This document shows, one piece after another, positions 26,619 through 35,034 of a DNA stretch of 64,000 nt (position 1 is its first letter; each line of letters starts with the position of its first letter). The notes beneath the pieces were generated by a model that was given only the letters and a program-made list of their open reading frames with translations, had not been told where the DNA came from and searched no databases. A program made the translations under genes and the position numbers. The DNA comes from Streptomyces sp. NBRC 110028 (GTDB taxonomy: Bacteria > Actinomycetota > Actinomycetes > Streptomycetales > Streptomycetaceae): assembly GCF_001417735.1 (NCBI RefSeq), contig NZ_BBUZ01000025.1:372001-436000 (forward strand). The letters are read 5' to 3'.

Positions 26619-27262
26619 GTCCGGCGGCGGCGTGTCTGCCACACCGCCGCGGCGGCCAGGCCGAGCACGACGGCCACGCCGCCCATCAGCCCGGCCGACG
26701 GGCCGCCGCCCTCGCCCGTATCGCCGCCGCCGGTGTCCTTGCCCGAGGCCACCGGCTCCCCGCAGCCCGACCTCGGGTAGCCGGCGATGGCGCACAGCAG
26801 GGCCGAGGAGTTGTAGCGCAGCGGCTTCGCGACCGCCGCCAGCGCCTCACCGGCCGTCGCGTTCTCACCCACCCGCGCGCACGCGGTACGGGACCTCGGC
26901 GGCGTACGGCCGTCCGGCGCGTCCCGCCCGGTGCCGAAGTCGAGGACGACCGCGATCCGCTTCGTGCCGCCCTCGGCGGGCGCATCCGCGTCGCAGACCG
27001 TGCCGAAACGGGCCGTGCCACGGGGCCGGGAGGCGTTCTGCGAGTCCTCGCTGACGGCGAAGCGGAAGCCGATCATGTCGCCGTCGCCGGGACGGACGGC
27101 GGAGGGGCCCCGCGTCGCGTACGTCCAGCCACCGTCCCCGCCCCGCTGCCAGAACGACCAGTAGCGGTACCCCTCGGCCTGCGCGGGCGCGGCACCGGCG
27201 AGCACGGCCACGAGGGGCAGAAGGACGACAGGAAGCAGCCGGATCGCCGAGCGGCCGGCCAT
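26615..27262 (-). CDS. SCO2322-type secreted membrane-anchored protein (possible DUF4430-like domain)
   Basis: A 215-residue protein with a signal peptide (PVVLLPLVAVLAGAAPAQA), an extracellular domain and a C-terminal membrane anchor (GLMGGVAVVLGLAAAAVW) followed by TRRRR. The domain starts YRYWSFWQRGGDGGWTYA and continues PGDGDMIGFRF, a pattern like the DUF4430 / transcobalamin beta domain; LLCAIAGYPRSGCGE carries a likely disulphide. ATG 27262 overlaps the preceding TGA by one base (TGATG). Its invariable company is the ECF transporter and the toroid protein, so a role in capturing the transported ligand is inferred. The DUF4430 resemblance is a visual judgement. Confidence 0.7.
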   Translation of the reverse strand: MAGRSAIRLLPVVLLPLVAVLAGAAPAQAEGYRYWSFWQRGGDGGWTYATRGPSAVRPGDGDMIGFRFAVSEDSQNASRPRGTARFGTVCDADAPAEGGTKRIAVVLDFGTGRDAPDGRTPPRSRTACARVGENATAGEALAAVAKPLRYNSSALLCAIAGYPRSGCGEPVASGKDTGGGDTGEGGGPSAGLMGGVAVVLGLAAAAVWQTRRRRT

Positions 27263-28515
27263 CAAAGCCGCTGCTTCCTACGGCCGCTGAACAGGAAACC
27301 TATGCCCATGCCGGCCACCGCGCAGCTTCCCACGATCCACCAGAGGCCGCCCGTGCCGCTGCCGGACTTCTCGTCCTCCTTCTCCGACGTCTCCGAAGTC
27401 CGCTGCGCGGCGGGCTCGGGGCCGGTGGCGTTCAGCCGCTGTACGAGGTCGACGTCGCCGAAGTGCCGCGGATCCGCACCGGCCGCGTGCGCCGCGAGCA
27501 CCAGCTTGGCGAGCGCGCCCGGGTCGCCCTTCGCCCAGGCCGCCGCGCCGCTGTCCTTGCCCTGCAGCCACTGCAGCGGCCTGGCGGCGGCCGCGCTGTG
27601 CTCGCCCGCGGCGAGCGCCATGACCGCGTCGGCGGTGGCGCCGAAGTCGGGCTGGGCCTTCGCGCCGGGCGTCGCGGACTTCAGGTGCATGCCGTTGCCG
27701 GACATGGTGGTGGAGAGGTAGGCGAGCGCCGCCTCGGAGGCGTCCTCGGGCGTACGGTCCGCGCCGCCCTTGCCCTCGCAGGCCAGCGGCTTGGGCTTCT
27801 TGCCGTCGTCCTTGCCTACGGGATCGAAGACGAAGCCCGAACCGCGGGTGGCCAGCGCCGCGCTCACGGTGGCCAGATCGTTGGCGGCGGCCTCGCCCTT
27901 GCCGGAGGTGTACGCGAACGCGCCGCGCTGCGCCGCCTTCGCCGAACAGCCCAGCTGCAGCCCGAGCAGCGCGTCGTACGGAGCCTTGCCGCTCGTCCGG
28001 TGCGCGACCTCCACCGGGTCCAGACCGGTCGCGGCGAACGCGCCGACCGCGACCGAGGTGGAGTTGGCGTCGCTCGGGCCGCCGGGGTTCATGCCCCAGC
28101 CGCCGTCCTCGTTCTGGCTCCGCTTGAGCCAGCCGATGCCCTTCTCCACCGCCGCGGAGCGGCCGCCCACCGCGGCCAGCGCCTGTATCGCGGCCCCGGT
28201 CGCGTCCGTGAACTCGCCCTTCTTCGGGTCGCAGGCCTTCCCCGTGTCCGCCCGGTACGCGGCGAAGCCGCCGTCCGCGCACTGCTGCCCGGCGAGCCAG
28301 TCGATGGCCGATGTGGCCGGTTTCACCCCCGTCGCGTGCTGGGCGAGCAGCGCGAGCGACTGCCGCCACACCCCGTCGAACGTGGGGTCCTTCGTGCCGT
28401 ACAGCCCCTCCGGACGCTTGGCGTCATCGGCGGACGCGACAGGCGCGGTGGCCGCCGCGGTCGCGCACAGGGCGGCGGAGACGGCCAGGGCCGCGACGCT
28501 GCGACGTACGTTCAT
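27262..28515 (-). CDS. Secreted alpha/alpha-toroid protein (prenyltransferase/squalene-oxidase repeats), membrane-anchored
   Basis: A 417-residue protein with a Sec signal peptide (VAALAVSAALCATAAATAPV), toroid repeats (IDWLAGQQCADGGFAAYRAD, IGWLKRSQNEDGGWGMNPGG), an acidic linker, and a C-terminal anchor (LWWIVGSCAVAGMGIGFLF, then GRRKQRL). QW/DGG-type repeats build an alpha/alpha barrel; the same fold forms the alpha domain of intrinsic factor and transcobalamin. It cannot be a cytoplasmic terpene cyclase because it is exported and lacks the acidic catalytic motif. First gene behind the cobalamin riboswitch. Inferred to bind a corrinoid outside the cell and pass it to the ECF transporter. 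Confidence 0.8.
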   Translation of the reverse strand: MNVRRSVAALAVSAALCATAAATAPVASADDAKRPEGLYGTKDPTFDGVWRQSLALLAQHATGVKPATSAIDWLAGQQCADGGFAAYRADTGKACDPKKGEFTDATGAAIQALAAVGGRSAAVEKGIGWLKRSQNEDGGWGMNPGGPSDANSTSVAVGAFAATGLDPVEVAHRTSGKAPYDALLGLQLGCSAKAAQRGAFAYTSGKGEAAANDLATVSAALATRGSGFVFDPVGKDDGKKPKPLACEGKGGADRTPEDASEAALAYLSTTMSGNGMHLKSATPGAKAQPDFGATADAVMALAAGEHSAAAARPLQWLQGKDSGAAAWAKGDPGALAKLVLAAHAAGADPRHFGDVDLVQRLNATGPEPAAQRTSETSEKEDEKSGSGTGGLWWIVGSCAVAGMGIGFLFSGRRKQRL

Positions 28516-28529
28516 GGCTGGGGTGCCTC

Positions 28530-28765
28530 TCGATCAGGGGCGTTACGCGGCCGCGCACGGCCGCCCACCCGCGTACGGAACACTCCGCCGCGCCGGTGGC
28601 GCCGGGCTCAGCTCCGCATCCCACGACGGTGCCGCCGCCGGACACCCGGACGGCGGGAGCCTCCCGCGCCGCGCCCGCCCAGGTGCTCCGGCTCGCACGG
28701 CCCGCGGGGGCGCGTGCTCACGGTTGCGGGTCAGCGCCGGACTTCCACCGACTTCCCCTGATCGA
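28530..28765 (-). promoter_or_regulatory. Cobalamin (B12) riboswitch
   Basis: Read on the minus strand, GGGGAAGTCGGTGGAAGTCC runs into GGCGCTGACCCGCAACCGTGA (two halves of the conserved core), followed by the B12 box GAGCCGGAGCACCTGG. An 11-bp P1 helix closes the element: TCGATCAGGGG at 28765-28755 pairs with CCCCTGATCGA at 28540-28530. The 3' arm ends 14 bp before the start codon and touches the GAGAGG ribosome-binding site, suggesting control of translation. It heads the toroid-protein/ECF operon. Confidence 0.88.
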
Positions 28766-28993
28766 ACGCGGATGAAGTTCTCCCGCCCACTTTAACCGGA
28801 CGCCTCACCCGCTGACGACGCCGCGGTCCCGTCCGGCCCGCCCGGCCTCGTCCCGGCAACTCCAATGCGGAATAGCCAAGTTGAAAAATCCGTCCGCCCT
28901 TCCCGCTAACGGAATTGGTAACGCGTCGAAAACATCGTTGTGAAACGACCGTGAAGGCGGTTTCGGCAGGTTCGACCCGGCAAAGAGAGGCCC

Positions 28994-29392
28994 ATGAGCA
29001 ACCCCCATGGCCACATAGCGGATAACGCTTCTCCGTACCAGCACAACCCGAATCCTCCCTACCAGGGAGATCCCGGTCCCCCCGCCCCCCGGCGCCGAGC
29101 AGGCAATTCGAGTGGTCGCGGGGCGGATCGGACGGCCTTGATCATTCACAGCCTCGCGGACATCGCCGCCGTTTTCCTGGCGTTGTGGCTCCTGCTGTAC
29201 TTCCTCGACGCCAACCAGGCGAATGTCTTTGTCGACTTCGTGCACGGCGTGGCGGACTGGCTCGCCGGATGGTCGCAGGACATCTTCACGATGGAGCCCG
29301 AAGGTGTGCGCGTCTTCTTCAACTACGCCCTGCCTGCGGTGATTTACCTCGCTATCGGCCACGGCGCCGCGGCGTGGGTGCGGCGGCTCTGA
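28994..29392 (+). CDS. Small membrane protein, family A member 1, function unknown
   Basis: A 132-residue protein with a Pro/Asn-rich N terminus and two transmembrane segments (ADIAAVFLALWLLLYFL, about 55-72; VRVFFNYALPAVIYLAIGHG, about 105-125). Between them is DANQANVFVDFVHGVADWLA and GWSQDIFTM. It is a clear paralog of the protein at 39514-39807, sharing LDANxAN, WLAGWSxDxFTM and NYxLPAVxYL. ATG 28994 has AGAGAGG 4 nt upstream. It is divergent from the B12 riboswitch operon but separated by 200 bp. I do not recognise a named family. Confidence 0.8.
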   Translation: MSNPHGHIADNASPYQHNPNPPYQGDPGPPAPRRRAGNSSGRGADRTALIIHSLADIAAVFLALWLLLYFLDANQANVFVDFVHGVADWLAGWSQDIFTMEPEGVRVFFNYALPAVIYLAIGHGAAAWVRRL

Positions 29393-29405
29393 CCTCGCGA
29401 CCGCC

Positions 29406-29435
29406 GGGGCATCCCCCGCCCGCCGGGGGTGCCCC
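29406..29435 (+). terminator. Hairpin terminator after the small membrane protein gene
   Basis: GGGGCATCCCCC (29406-29417) pairs with GGGGGTGCCCC (29425-29435) with one bulged base and a 7-nt loop, 14 bp after the stop codon. Confidence 0.8.
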
Positions 29436-29754
29436 GTCGTCTCCCGTAGCCCCCGGGTAACACTTTCCGACCGGTCGGCGCTGACGACGATGAGGCTGCC
29501 TCAGCGAGAATCGGGCAGCGTAAGCACATGACCACCGGAGGGTCACCGAACGCGCGGAAGAACGGAAGAACGCAGGCGTGCTCGCGATGTGTGAAGATCA
29601 CGCTGCTTTCTTCCGTGGGTAGTCACGAAAGGAAATCAGACCGCAACTCGGAGATGATGTCTCTGGCGATGCGGCGGTATTTTCCATGCGCTGATGAAGA
29701 TGCTTTTCTCGTCGACTTGCATTTACTCCCCATGAGTAATGCAGACTGCCGGGC
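29436..29754. other. Untranslated leader region of the LCP gene; no gene seen
   Basis: This stretch is AT-richer than its surroundings toward the 3' end (for instance tgcttttctcgtcgacttgc) and carries no supported protein. It probably holds the promoter and leader of the LCP gene. Confidence 0.5.
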
Positions 29755-30879
29755 ATGCGCCCATATGACAGCAGAAACGATGGTTACCAGAACGCCGCCG
29801 CGCGTGCGATGCCGCAGGGCGGGGGGCCCGGCGACCAGCCCCAGTACGGCGTTCCGTCCCAGTACGACGACTACTACGCCGCCGATGAGCCGTACCGGCC
29901 ACGCCGCCGCGGCCGGACGGTGAAACGGGCCCTGATCACCCTGGTCGTCGTCCTGCTGGTCGCCTCGGTCGCCACGTACTTCTGGGCCGACTCCAAGCTG
30001 CGCAAGGAGGTCGACCTCAGCCAGGTGATCGACCGCCCCGAGGCGGGGGACGGCACCAACTACCTCATCGTCGGGTCCGACAGCCGCGAGGGCATGTCGG
30101 ACCAGCAGAAGAAGGACCTGCACACGGGCTCCGCCGACGGCAAGCGCACGGACTCCATGATGATCCTGCACGACGGCTCCGCCGGTCCGACGCTCATATC
30201 CCTGCCGCGCGACTCGAACGTGACCATCCCGAAGTTCCGCGGCTCGGAGTCCGGCCGGATCAAGGGCCCGATGGGCGCCACCAAGCTGAACGCCGCGTAC
30301 GCCATGGACGGCCCGCAGCTGCTCGTCCGCACCGTCGAGGCCAACACCGGTCTGCACATCGACCACTACGCGGAGGTGGGGTTCTCCGGCTTCGCCAACA
30401 TCGTGGACGCCATCGGCGGTGTCGACATGAACCTCGGCATGGGCTTCAAGGACAAGCAGGCCGGGGCCGACTTCCAGGCGGGTGAGCAGACGATGAACGG
30501 GCGGCAGGCGCTCGCGTTCGTCCGCAGCCGCCACGCGTTCGCCGCCAGTGACCTGGAGCGCACGAAGAACCAGCAGAAGTTCCTGTCCGCCCTCGCGTCC
30601 CAGACCGCGGCGCCCGGCACGGTGCTGAACCCCTTCAAGCTCTACCCCGCCATGGGCGCCGGTCTGGACACCCTGATCGTCGACAAGGACATGAACCCGT
30701 ACTACCTGGCCACGATGTTCCTCGCCATGAAGGACGTCACCAGCGACGGCGGCACGTCCCTGAACATGCCGACCTCCGGCAGCGTCGGCGGCAACCTCCA
30801 GTGGGACCGGGCCAAGGTCAAGCAGCTCGTGGAGCAGCTCAACAACGGCGAGCCGGTCACCGTCAGCGACAGCCCCTGA
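29755..30879 (+). CDS. LytR-CpsA-Psr (LCP) family cell-wall glycopolymer ligase
   Basis: A 374-residue type II membrane protein: a cytoplasmic Pro/Tyr/Asp-rich tail, one transmembrane helix (ALITLVVVLLVASVATYFW, about 62-80) and an extracellular LCP domain. Key segments are NYLIVGSDSREG, KRTDSMMILHD, LISLPRDSNV, KLNAAYAMDGPQLLVRTVE and ALAFVRSRHAFAASDLERTKNQQ, which include the Asp and Arg residues that bind the pyrophosphate of the lipid-linked donor. LCP enzymes transfer wall teichoic acids, teichuronic acids or capsule onto peptidoglycan. ATG 29755 has no strong Shine-Dalgarno. Confidence 0.9.
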   Translation: MRPYDSRNDGYQNAAARAMPQGGGPGDQPQYGVPSQYDDYYAADEPYRPRRRGRTVKRALITLVVVLLVASVATYFWADSKLRKEVDLSQVIDRPEAGDGTNYLIVGSDSREGMSDQQKKDLHTGSADGKRTDSMMILHDGSAGPTLISLPRDSNVTIPKFRGSESGRIKGPMGATKLNAAYAMDGPQLLVRTVEANTGLHIDHYAEVGFSGFANIVDAIGGVDMNLGMGFKDKQAGADFQAGEQTMNGRQALAFVRSRHAFAASDLERTKNQQKFLSALASQTAAPGTVLNPFKLYPAMGAGLDTLIVDKDMNPYYLATMFLAMKDVTSDGGTSLNMPTSGSVGGNLQWDRAKVKQLVEQLNNGEPVTVSDSP

Positions 30880-30894
30880 GACGCCCCCGAGCCG

Positions 30895-31290
30895 TCAGCC
30901 GGTGAGGTCGACGCGCACGGTCAGCAGGTCGTTGCCCAGGGTGCGGACCGCGGCCCTGTTGTAGCGGGGGAGGGTCTTGAGGCGGGCGCGGGCGTCGTCC
31001 TCGGGGAGGGGATGGGCGGTGCCGGTGTGCCAGATGCCCCCGATGCGGACCCGGACCCTGGGGTCGGCCCGGAGGTTCCGTACGTACTGCGACCTGTCGC
31101 CGAACTCCGAGACGAACCAGAACGCGTCGCCGACGCGGCGTCCGCCGACCGGGGTGCGCCGGGGCAGACCGGAGTTACGGCCGGTGGTCTCCAGGAGGGT
31201 CTGGAACGGCAGCCGGGAGGCGACCGGGTTGGCGACGCGCCGCTGGAAGGCCGTGACGACGCGGTGCTTGAGCTCGTGGCGGCGGGACAT
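30895..31290 (-). CDS. F420-dependent nitroreductase/deazaflavin family (Ddn-like) protein
   Basis: A 131-residue split-barrel protein with TLLETTGRNSGLPRRTPVGG, FWFVSEFGDRSQYVRNLRADPRVRVRIGG and HTGTAHPLPEDD, the standard motifs of the DUF385/Ddn family that use deazaflavin F420H2. Substrate unknown. It is followed upstream by the MBL-fold gene in the same direction with a 35-bp gap, so the two may be co-transcribed. Confidence 0.85.
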   Translation of the reverse strand: MSRRHELKHRVVTAFQRRVANPVASRLPFQTLLETTGRNSGLPRRTPVGGRRVGDAFWFVSEFGDRSQYVRNLRADPRVRVRIGGIWHTGTAHPLPEDDARARLKTLPRYNRAAVRTLGNDLLTVRVDLTG

Positions 31291-31325
31291 CCTTGGCCCT
31301 CTCGTTCGTCGGTCGGGGAAGCGCC

Positions 31326-32378
31326 TCAGCGCGCCTGGTAGGCGACCGGGTCGGTACCGGGGACGGGCTCGGCCCGGCCCAGGTTGACCAGGCGGCGGAG
31401 GTGGGCCTCGGCCTCGGACACGGCGATGTTACGGGAGCCGTAGGGGATGTCGGGCCAGGGACGGTTCCACTCCATGCGCTCGGCGAGCTGCCAGGGGGTG
31501 AGCGGCGCGGCGAGGAGGGCGCGCAGGTTTTCGAGCCGGGCCTGGTGGTGGTCGAGGAGGGCCCGGACGCGGGCGGGGGCGTCGGTGAAGGCGTGCTGGT
31601 GGGCCGGGAGGACTTCGGCCGGGCCGAGGGCGGCGACGCGCTCCAGTGAGGCGAGGTAGTCGCCGAGGGGGTCGGTGCGGTGGGCGTCGGCCGGGTCCTC
31701 GTACAGGCCGATGTGCGGGCTGATCCCGGGGAGCAGATGGTCGCCGGAGAAGAGGCGGCCGTGGCCGCGCGCGGCGGCGTCTTCCCGGGGGTGGGCCTCT
31801 TCCAGGTGGAGGCAGACGTGGCCGGGGGTGTGGCCGGGGGTCCAGATGGCGCGGAGCCGGCGGCCGGGGAGGTCGAGGAGCCGGCCGGGGGCGATCTCGC
31901 GGTCGGGGAGGGCGGCCCGCCCTCCCGGCAGGTCCGTACGGCCCTCGGCGCGGGCGGCGCGCAGCGGGGCGAGGTGGTCCTCGGGGGCGCCGGCCGCGGC
32001 CAGCTTTTCGGCCAGGTAGTCGAGCCAGAGGGTGGGGTCGGCCTCGCGGGTGCGGCGTACGACGTGGGCGTCGGCGCCGTGCATCGCTATCCATGCCCCG
32101 GAGGCCTCCCGCACCTGGCCGGAGAGGCCGTGGTGGTCGGGGTGGTGGTGGGTGACGAGGATGCCGTGGATCGCGGAGACGTCGGTGCCGCAGGCGGCCA
32201 GCCCGGCGGTGAGGGCGTCCCAGGCGGTCGGATCGTCCCAGCCGGTGTCGATGAGGACCGGGCCGCGGTCGGTGTCCAGGAGGTGGACGAGGGTGTGGCC
32301 GAGCGGGTTGTCGGGGATGGGGACGGGGATGCTCCACACCCCGCCGCCGTGGTCGGTGACGTCGGTCGCCTCTGGCAC
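31326..32378 (-). CDS. MBL-fold metallo-hydrolase
   Basis: A 350-residue hydrolase with the metal-binding motif LVTHHHPDHHGLSG (about residue 84), a second histidine in TPGHTPGHVCLHLE, FSGDHLLPGISPHIGLYED and EVLPAHQHAF. The family cleaves thioesters, lactones and other acyl compounds; the substrate is unknown. GTG 32378 follows AAAGGGG, and the longer open frame 5' of it covers the divergent aldehyde dehydrogenase gene and is not coding. It is divergent from that gene across two palindromes, so control with the steroid regulon is plausible. Confidence 0.88.
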   Translation of the reverse strand: MPEATDVTDHGGGVWSIPVPIPDNPLGHTLVHLLDTDRGPVLIDTGWDDPTAWDALTAGLAACGTDVSAIHGILVTHHHPDHHGLSGQVREASGAWIAMHGADAHVVRRTREADPTLWLDYLAEKLAAAGAPEDHLAPLRAARAEGRTDLPGGRAALPDREIAPGRLLDLPGRRLRAIWTPGHTPGHVCLHLEEAHPREDAAARGHGRLFSGDHLLPGISPHIGLYEDPADAHRTDPLGDYLASLERVAALGPAEVLPAHQHAFTDAPARVRALLDHHQARLENLRALLAAPLTPWQLAERMEWNRPWPDIPYGSRNIAVSEAEAHLRRLVNLGRAEPVPGTDPVAYQAR

Positions 32379-32440
32379 GGGTGCCCCTTTCCGCGAGTGC
32401 GGCCGAGCCGCGGCAGCGCGTGCATTGCTGACTATAACGG

Positions 32441-32456
32441 GAACTGGTATCAGTTC
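32441..32456. promoter_or_regulatory. Palindrome GAACTG-GTAT-CAGTTC
   Basis: A perfect 6-bp inverted repeat with a 4-bp spacer lies in the MBL-hydrolase/aldehyde-dehydrogenase divergent region. Its GAAC-N8-GTTC layout is shared with the site at 21064-21079 before fadA5. It departs from the KstR consensus at two fixed positions. Confidence 0.5.
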
Positions 32457-32470
32457 TGATGCATCGTCAG
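32456..32470. promoter_or_regulatory. CTGAY-N5-RTCAG palindrome, copy 2 (before aldehyde dehydrogenase)
   Basis: CTGATGCATCGTCAG abuts the GAAC-N8-GTTC site and lies 41 bp upstream of the aldehyde dehydrogenase start. Confidence 0.5.
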
Positions 32471-32511
32471 GTCCGCGTGGTGCGGGCAGTCTTCGGCAGG
32501 AGGCATCAGCG

Positions 32512-33978
32512 ATGGGCGACCTCATCGAGTACGGGCAGCTCTTCATCGGCGGGGCGCTGGTCGATCCGGCCGGGGCGGAGACCATCGAGGTCGTCTCGCC
32601 GCATACGGAACAGGTCATCGGGCGGGTGCCGCACGCCGCGCGGGCCGATGTGGACCGGGCGGTCGCGGCGGCGCGGCGGGCGTTCGACGAGGGGGAGTGG
32701 CCGCGTACCTCCCTGGAGGAGCGGATCGCCGTCGTCACGCGGATCAAGGACGCGGTCGCCGTACGGCATGAGGAGATCGCGAAGGTCATCAGCGCGCAGA
32801 ACGGCTCGCCGTACTCCTGGAGCGTCCTCGCCCAGGCGCTCGGCGCGATGATGGTGTGGGACGCGGCGATCACGGTGGCGCGCGGCTTCACCTTCGAGGA
32901 GCGGCGGGCCGGGGTGCTCGGGCCGCTGCTGGTGCGGCGGGAGCCGGCCGGGGTGGTGGCGGCCGTCGTGCCGTGGAACGTGCCGCAGTTCGTGGCGGCG
33001 GCGAAGCTGGCCCCGGCGCTGCTGGCGGGATGCTCGGTGATCCTCAAGCCGTCGCCGGAGACGCCGCTGGACGCGTATCTGCTGGCGGAGATCGCGACCG
33101 AGGCGGGGCTGCCGGAGGGGGTGCTGTCGATCCTTCCGGCGGACCGGGAGGTCAGCGAGTACCTGGTCGGGCACCCGGGGGTCGACAAGGTGTCGTTCAC
33201 GGGGTCGGTGACGGCGGGCAAGCGCGTGATGGAGGTGGCCTCGCGCCGGCTGACCCGGGTGACACTGGAGCTGGGCGGGAAGTCGGCCGCGGTGATCCTG
33301 CCGGACGCGGACCTGGAGGCGGCGGTCGCCGGGATCGTGCCCAACGCGTGGATGAACAACGGGCAGGCGTGCGTCGCCCAGACCCGCATCCTCGCCCCGC
33401 GCAGCCACTACGACGAGCTGGCCGAGCGCTTCGCGGCCGCCGCGTCGGCCCTGGTGGTGGGCGATCCGCTGGACCCGGCGACCCAGGTGGGCCCGCTGGT
33501 GGCGCGGCGCCAGCAGCGGCGCTCGCTGGACTACATCGCGCTCGGACAGCGCGAGGGCGCCAAGGTGCTGGCGGGCGGCGGGCGTCCCGAGGCCCAGGAG
33601 ACGGGGTGGTACGTGGAGCCGACGCTCTTCGGGGACGTCGCCAACACGATGCGCGTCGCCCGGGAGGAGATCTTCGGCCCGGTCATCTGTCTGCTGCCGT
33701 ACGGGGATGAGGAGGAGGCGGCCCGGATCGCCGACGACTCCGACTACGGGCTGTCGGGCAGCGTCTGGACGGCGGACGTGGCGCACGGCATCGACTTCGC
33801 GCGGCGCATCCGCACCGGTACGTACTCGGTGAACACCTTCAGCCTGGACATGCTCGGGCCGTTCGGCGGCTACAAGAACTCCGGCCTGGGGCGGGAGTTC
33901 GGCCCCGAGGGGCTGTCGGAGTATCTGGAGCACAAGATGATCCACCTGCCGCAGGGGTGGGACGGGGAGCAGGGCTGA
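32512..33978 (+). CDS. NAD(P)-dependent aldehyde dehydrogenase
   Basis: A 488-residue ALDH. The cofactor region is VVPWNVPQFVAAAKLAPAL and SFTGSVTAGKRVM, the general-base Glu is in TLELGGKSAAV, the nucleophilic Cys in NNGQACVAQTR, and EEIFGPVICLLPY follows. It oxidises an aldehyde to an acid; context suggests a steroid side-chain or related aldehyde, for example that formed by CYP125. ATG 32512 follows AGGAGG. The TGA overlaps the ferredoxin ATG (TGATG), so the two are coupled. Promoter carries two palindromes of the putative regulon. Confidence 0.9.
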   Translation: MGDLIEYGQLFIGGALVDPAGAETIEVVSPHTEQVIGRVPHAARADVDRAVAAARRAFDEGEWPRTSLEERIAVVTRIKDAVAVRHEEIAKVISAQNGSPYSWSVLAQALGAMMVWDAAITVARGFTFEERRAGVLGPLLVRREPAGVVAAVVPWNVPQFVAAAKLAPALLAGCSVILKPSPETPLDAYLLAEIATEAGLPEGVLSILPADREVSEYLVGHPGVDKVSFTGSVTAGKRVMEVASRRLTRVTLELGGKSAAVILPDADLEAAVAGIVPNAWMNNGQACVAQTRILAPRSHYDELAERFAAAASALVVGDPLDPATQVGPLVARRQQRRSLDYIALGQREGAKVLAGGGRPEAQETGWYVEPTLFGDVANTMRVAREEIFGPVICLLPYGDEEEAARIADDSDYGLSGSVWTADVAHGIDFARRIRTGTYSVNTFSLDMLGPFGGYKNSGLGREFGPEGLSEYLEHKMIHLPQGWDGEQG

Positions 33979-34211
33979 TGGGGGACCGCTGGCGGGTCGA
34001 GGTCGACCGCGGTGTCTGCGTCGGCTCGGGGTTCTGCGCCAGCAGCGCGCCCGGCGGGTTCCGGTTGGACGCGGAGCGGCGGTCGCATCCGGTCGAGCCG
34101 GAGGCGGACGCCTCCGAGGCGGTGCTCGTGGCGGCCGAGGGGTGCCCGGTCGAGGCCATCGCGATCCGGCTGCTCGAAAGCGGTGAACAGGTCTTCCCAC
34201 CGGATGAGTAG
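33978..34211 (+). CDS. Ferredoxin, probably [3Fe-4S]
   Basis: A 77-residue ferredoxin with three cysteines in GVCVGSGFCASSAPGGF and AAEGCPVEAIAI. The layout C-x5-C ... C-P, with only three Cys visible, is typical of [3Fe-4S] ferredoxins that feed electrons to actinobacterial P450s. Its ATG is formed inside the TGA of the aldehyde dehydrogenase gene. A possible partner is CYP125 at 19.7-20.9 kb; no ferredoxin reductase is in the window. Confidence 0.85.
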   Translation: MGDRWRVEVDRGVCVGSGFCASSAPGGFRLDAERRSHPVEPEADASEAVLVAAEGCPVEAIAIRLLESGEQVFPPDE

Positions 34212-34407
34212 CGGGGTGAGCGAGGGCGCGTGCCCTCCGGGAGCGGCCGGTCCGTTTCGGTAGACGTCGGCCCCGCGACACGCGTACGCCTTCTGCGACG
34301 GCGTCCGCGACGCCCTCCGCCATCGGTACGAGCCGGCCCCCGGCGGTGGCTACGACGGAGCCGGTACGGAGACCGGCACCGCCGTCAAGGCCACCCCGGA
34401 CCGGACG

Positions 34408-35034
34408 TCAGACCCAGCCCTCACACTGTGAGATGCGAATGGCGTCCACCCGGTTGCGTGCCCCGGTCTTACGGGTGATCGCGGCCAGGTAGTTGCGAAT
34501 CGTCCCGTTGGACAGGTGCAGGGTCCGGGCGATCTCCGCGATGGAGGCGCCGTCGGCCGCCAGGGACAGCACGCCCAACTCGCGCTCGGTCAGCGGGATC
34601 TCCGCCGCCTTGAGGAAGCCGTAGCCCAGCGAGTCATCGATGAACCGCTCCCGCTTCGCCACGTGCCGGATGCCGTCCAGCAGCCGCTGGGGCGGGGCGT
34701 TCTTGTCGATGTACCCGAGGGCCCGGGCCTTGTGCGCGCGGCGCAGCTGACCGGGGCGCCCGGCGTTGGCCAGCACGAGCAGCCCGGACTCGGGGCCGCT
34801 CTCCTCCGCCGGGGCCTCCGCCGTGAGCTTGGCCAGCTCGCCCTTGCGCGCGGCCCTGTCGGAGCCGGGGCAGTCCGTGTCGACCACGCAGACGTGCGGT
34901 CGTAAGGAGCGTGCTCTGCTACGCGCGTCACGCCATGCGGCGGAAATCACCTCGAACCCAGGTTCGGCTTGTATCAGTGCGGCCAACGCGGACCGCAGCA
35001 GGTATGAATCATGTACCAGAAGAACCCGTATCAC
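34408..35034 (-). CDS. Orphan NarL/FixJ-type response regulator with atypical receiver
   Basis: A protein of about 208 residues. The receiver starts MIRVLLVHDSYLLRSALAAL and has the probable phospho-acceptor Asp in CVVDTDCPG and the Lys in YIDKNAP. The usual acidic pair of the active site is His-Asp (VHDS), and the Thr/Ser position looks substituted (GLLVLANAG). The LuxR helix-turn-helix is LTERELGVLSLAADGASIAE followed by IARTLHLSNGTIRNYLAAI. GTG 35034 is chosen as it starts the receiver strand and follows GGGGGGTGAAG; in-frame starts at 35046 and 35103 are possible. No histidine kinase is adjacent. Confidence 0.8.
   Translation of the reverse strand: MIRVLLVHDSYLLRSALAALIQAEPGFEVISAAWRDARSRARSLRPHVCVVDTDCPGSDRAARKGELAKLTAEAPAEESGPESGLLVLANAGRPGQLRRAHKARALGYIDKNAPPQRLLDGIRHVAKRERFIDDSLGYGFLKAAEIPLTERELGVLSLAADGASIAEIARTLHLSNGTIRNYLAAITRKTGARNRVDAIRISQCEGWV

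Noticed and set aside
32379..33389. N-terminal extension of the MBL hydrolase
   Set aside because: The extension is antisense to the aldehyde dehydrogenase gene and is Ser/Arg-rich shadow.
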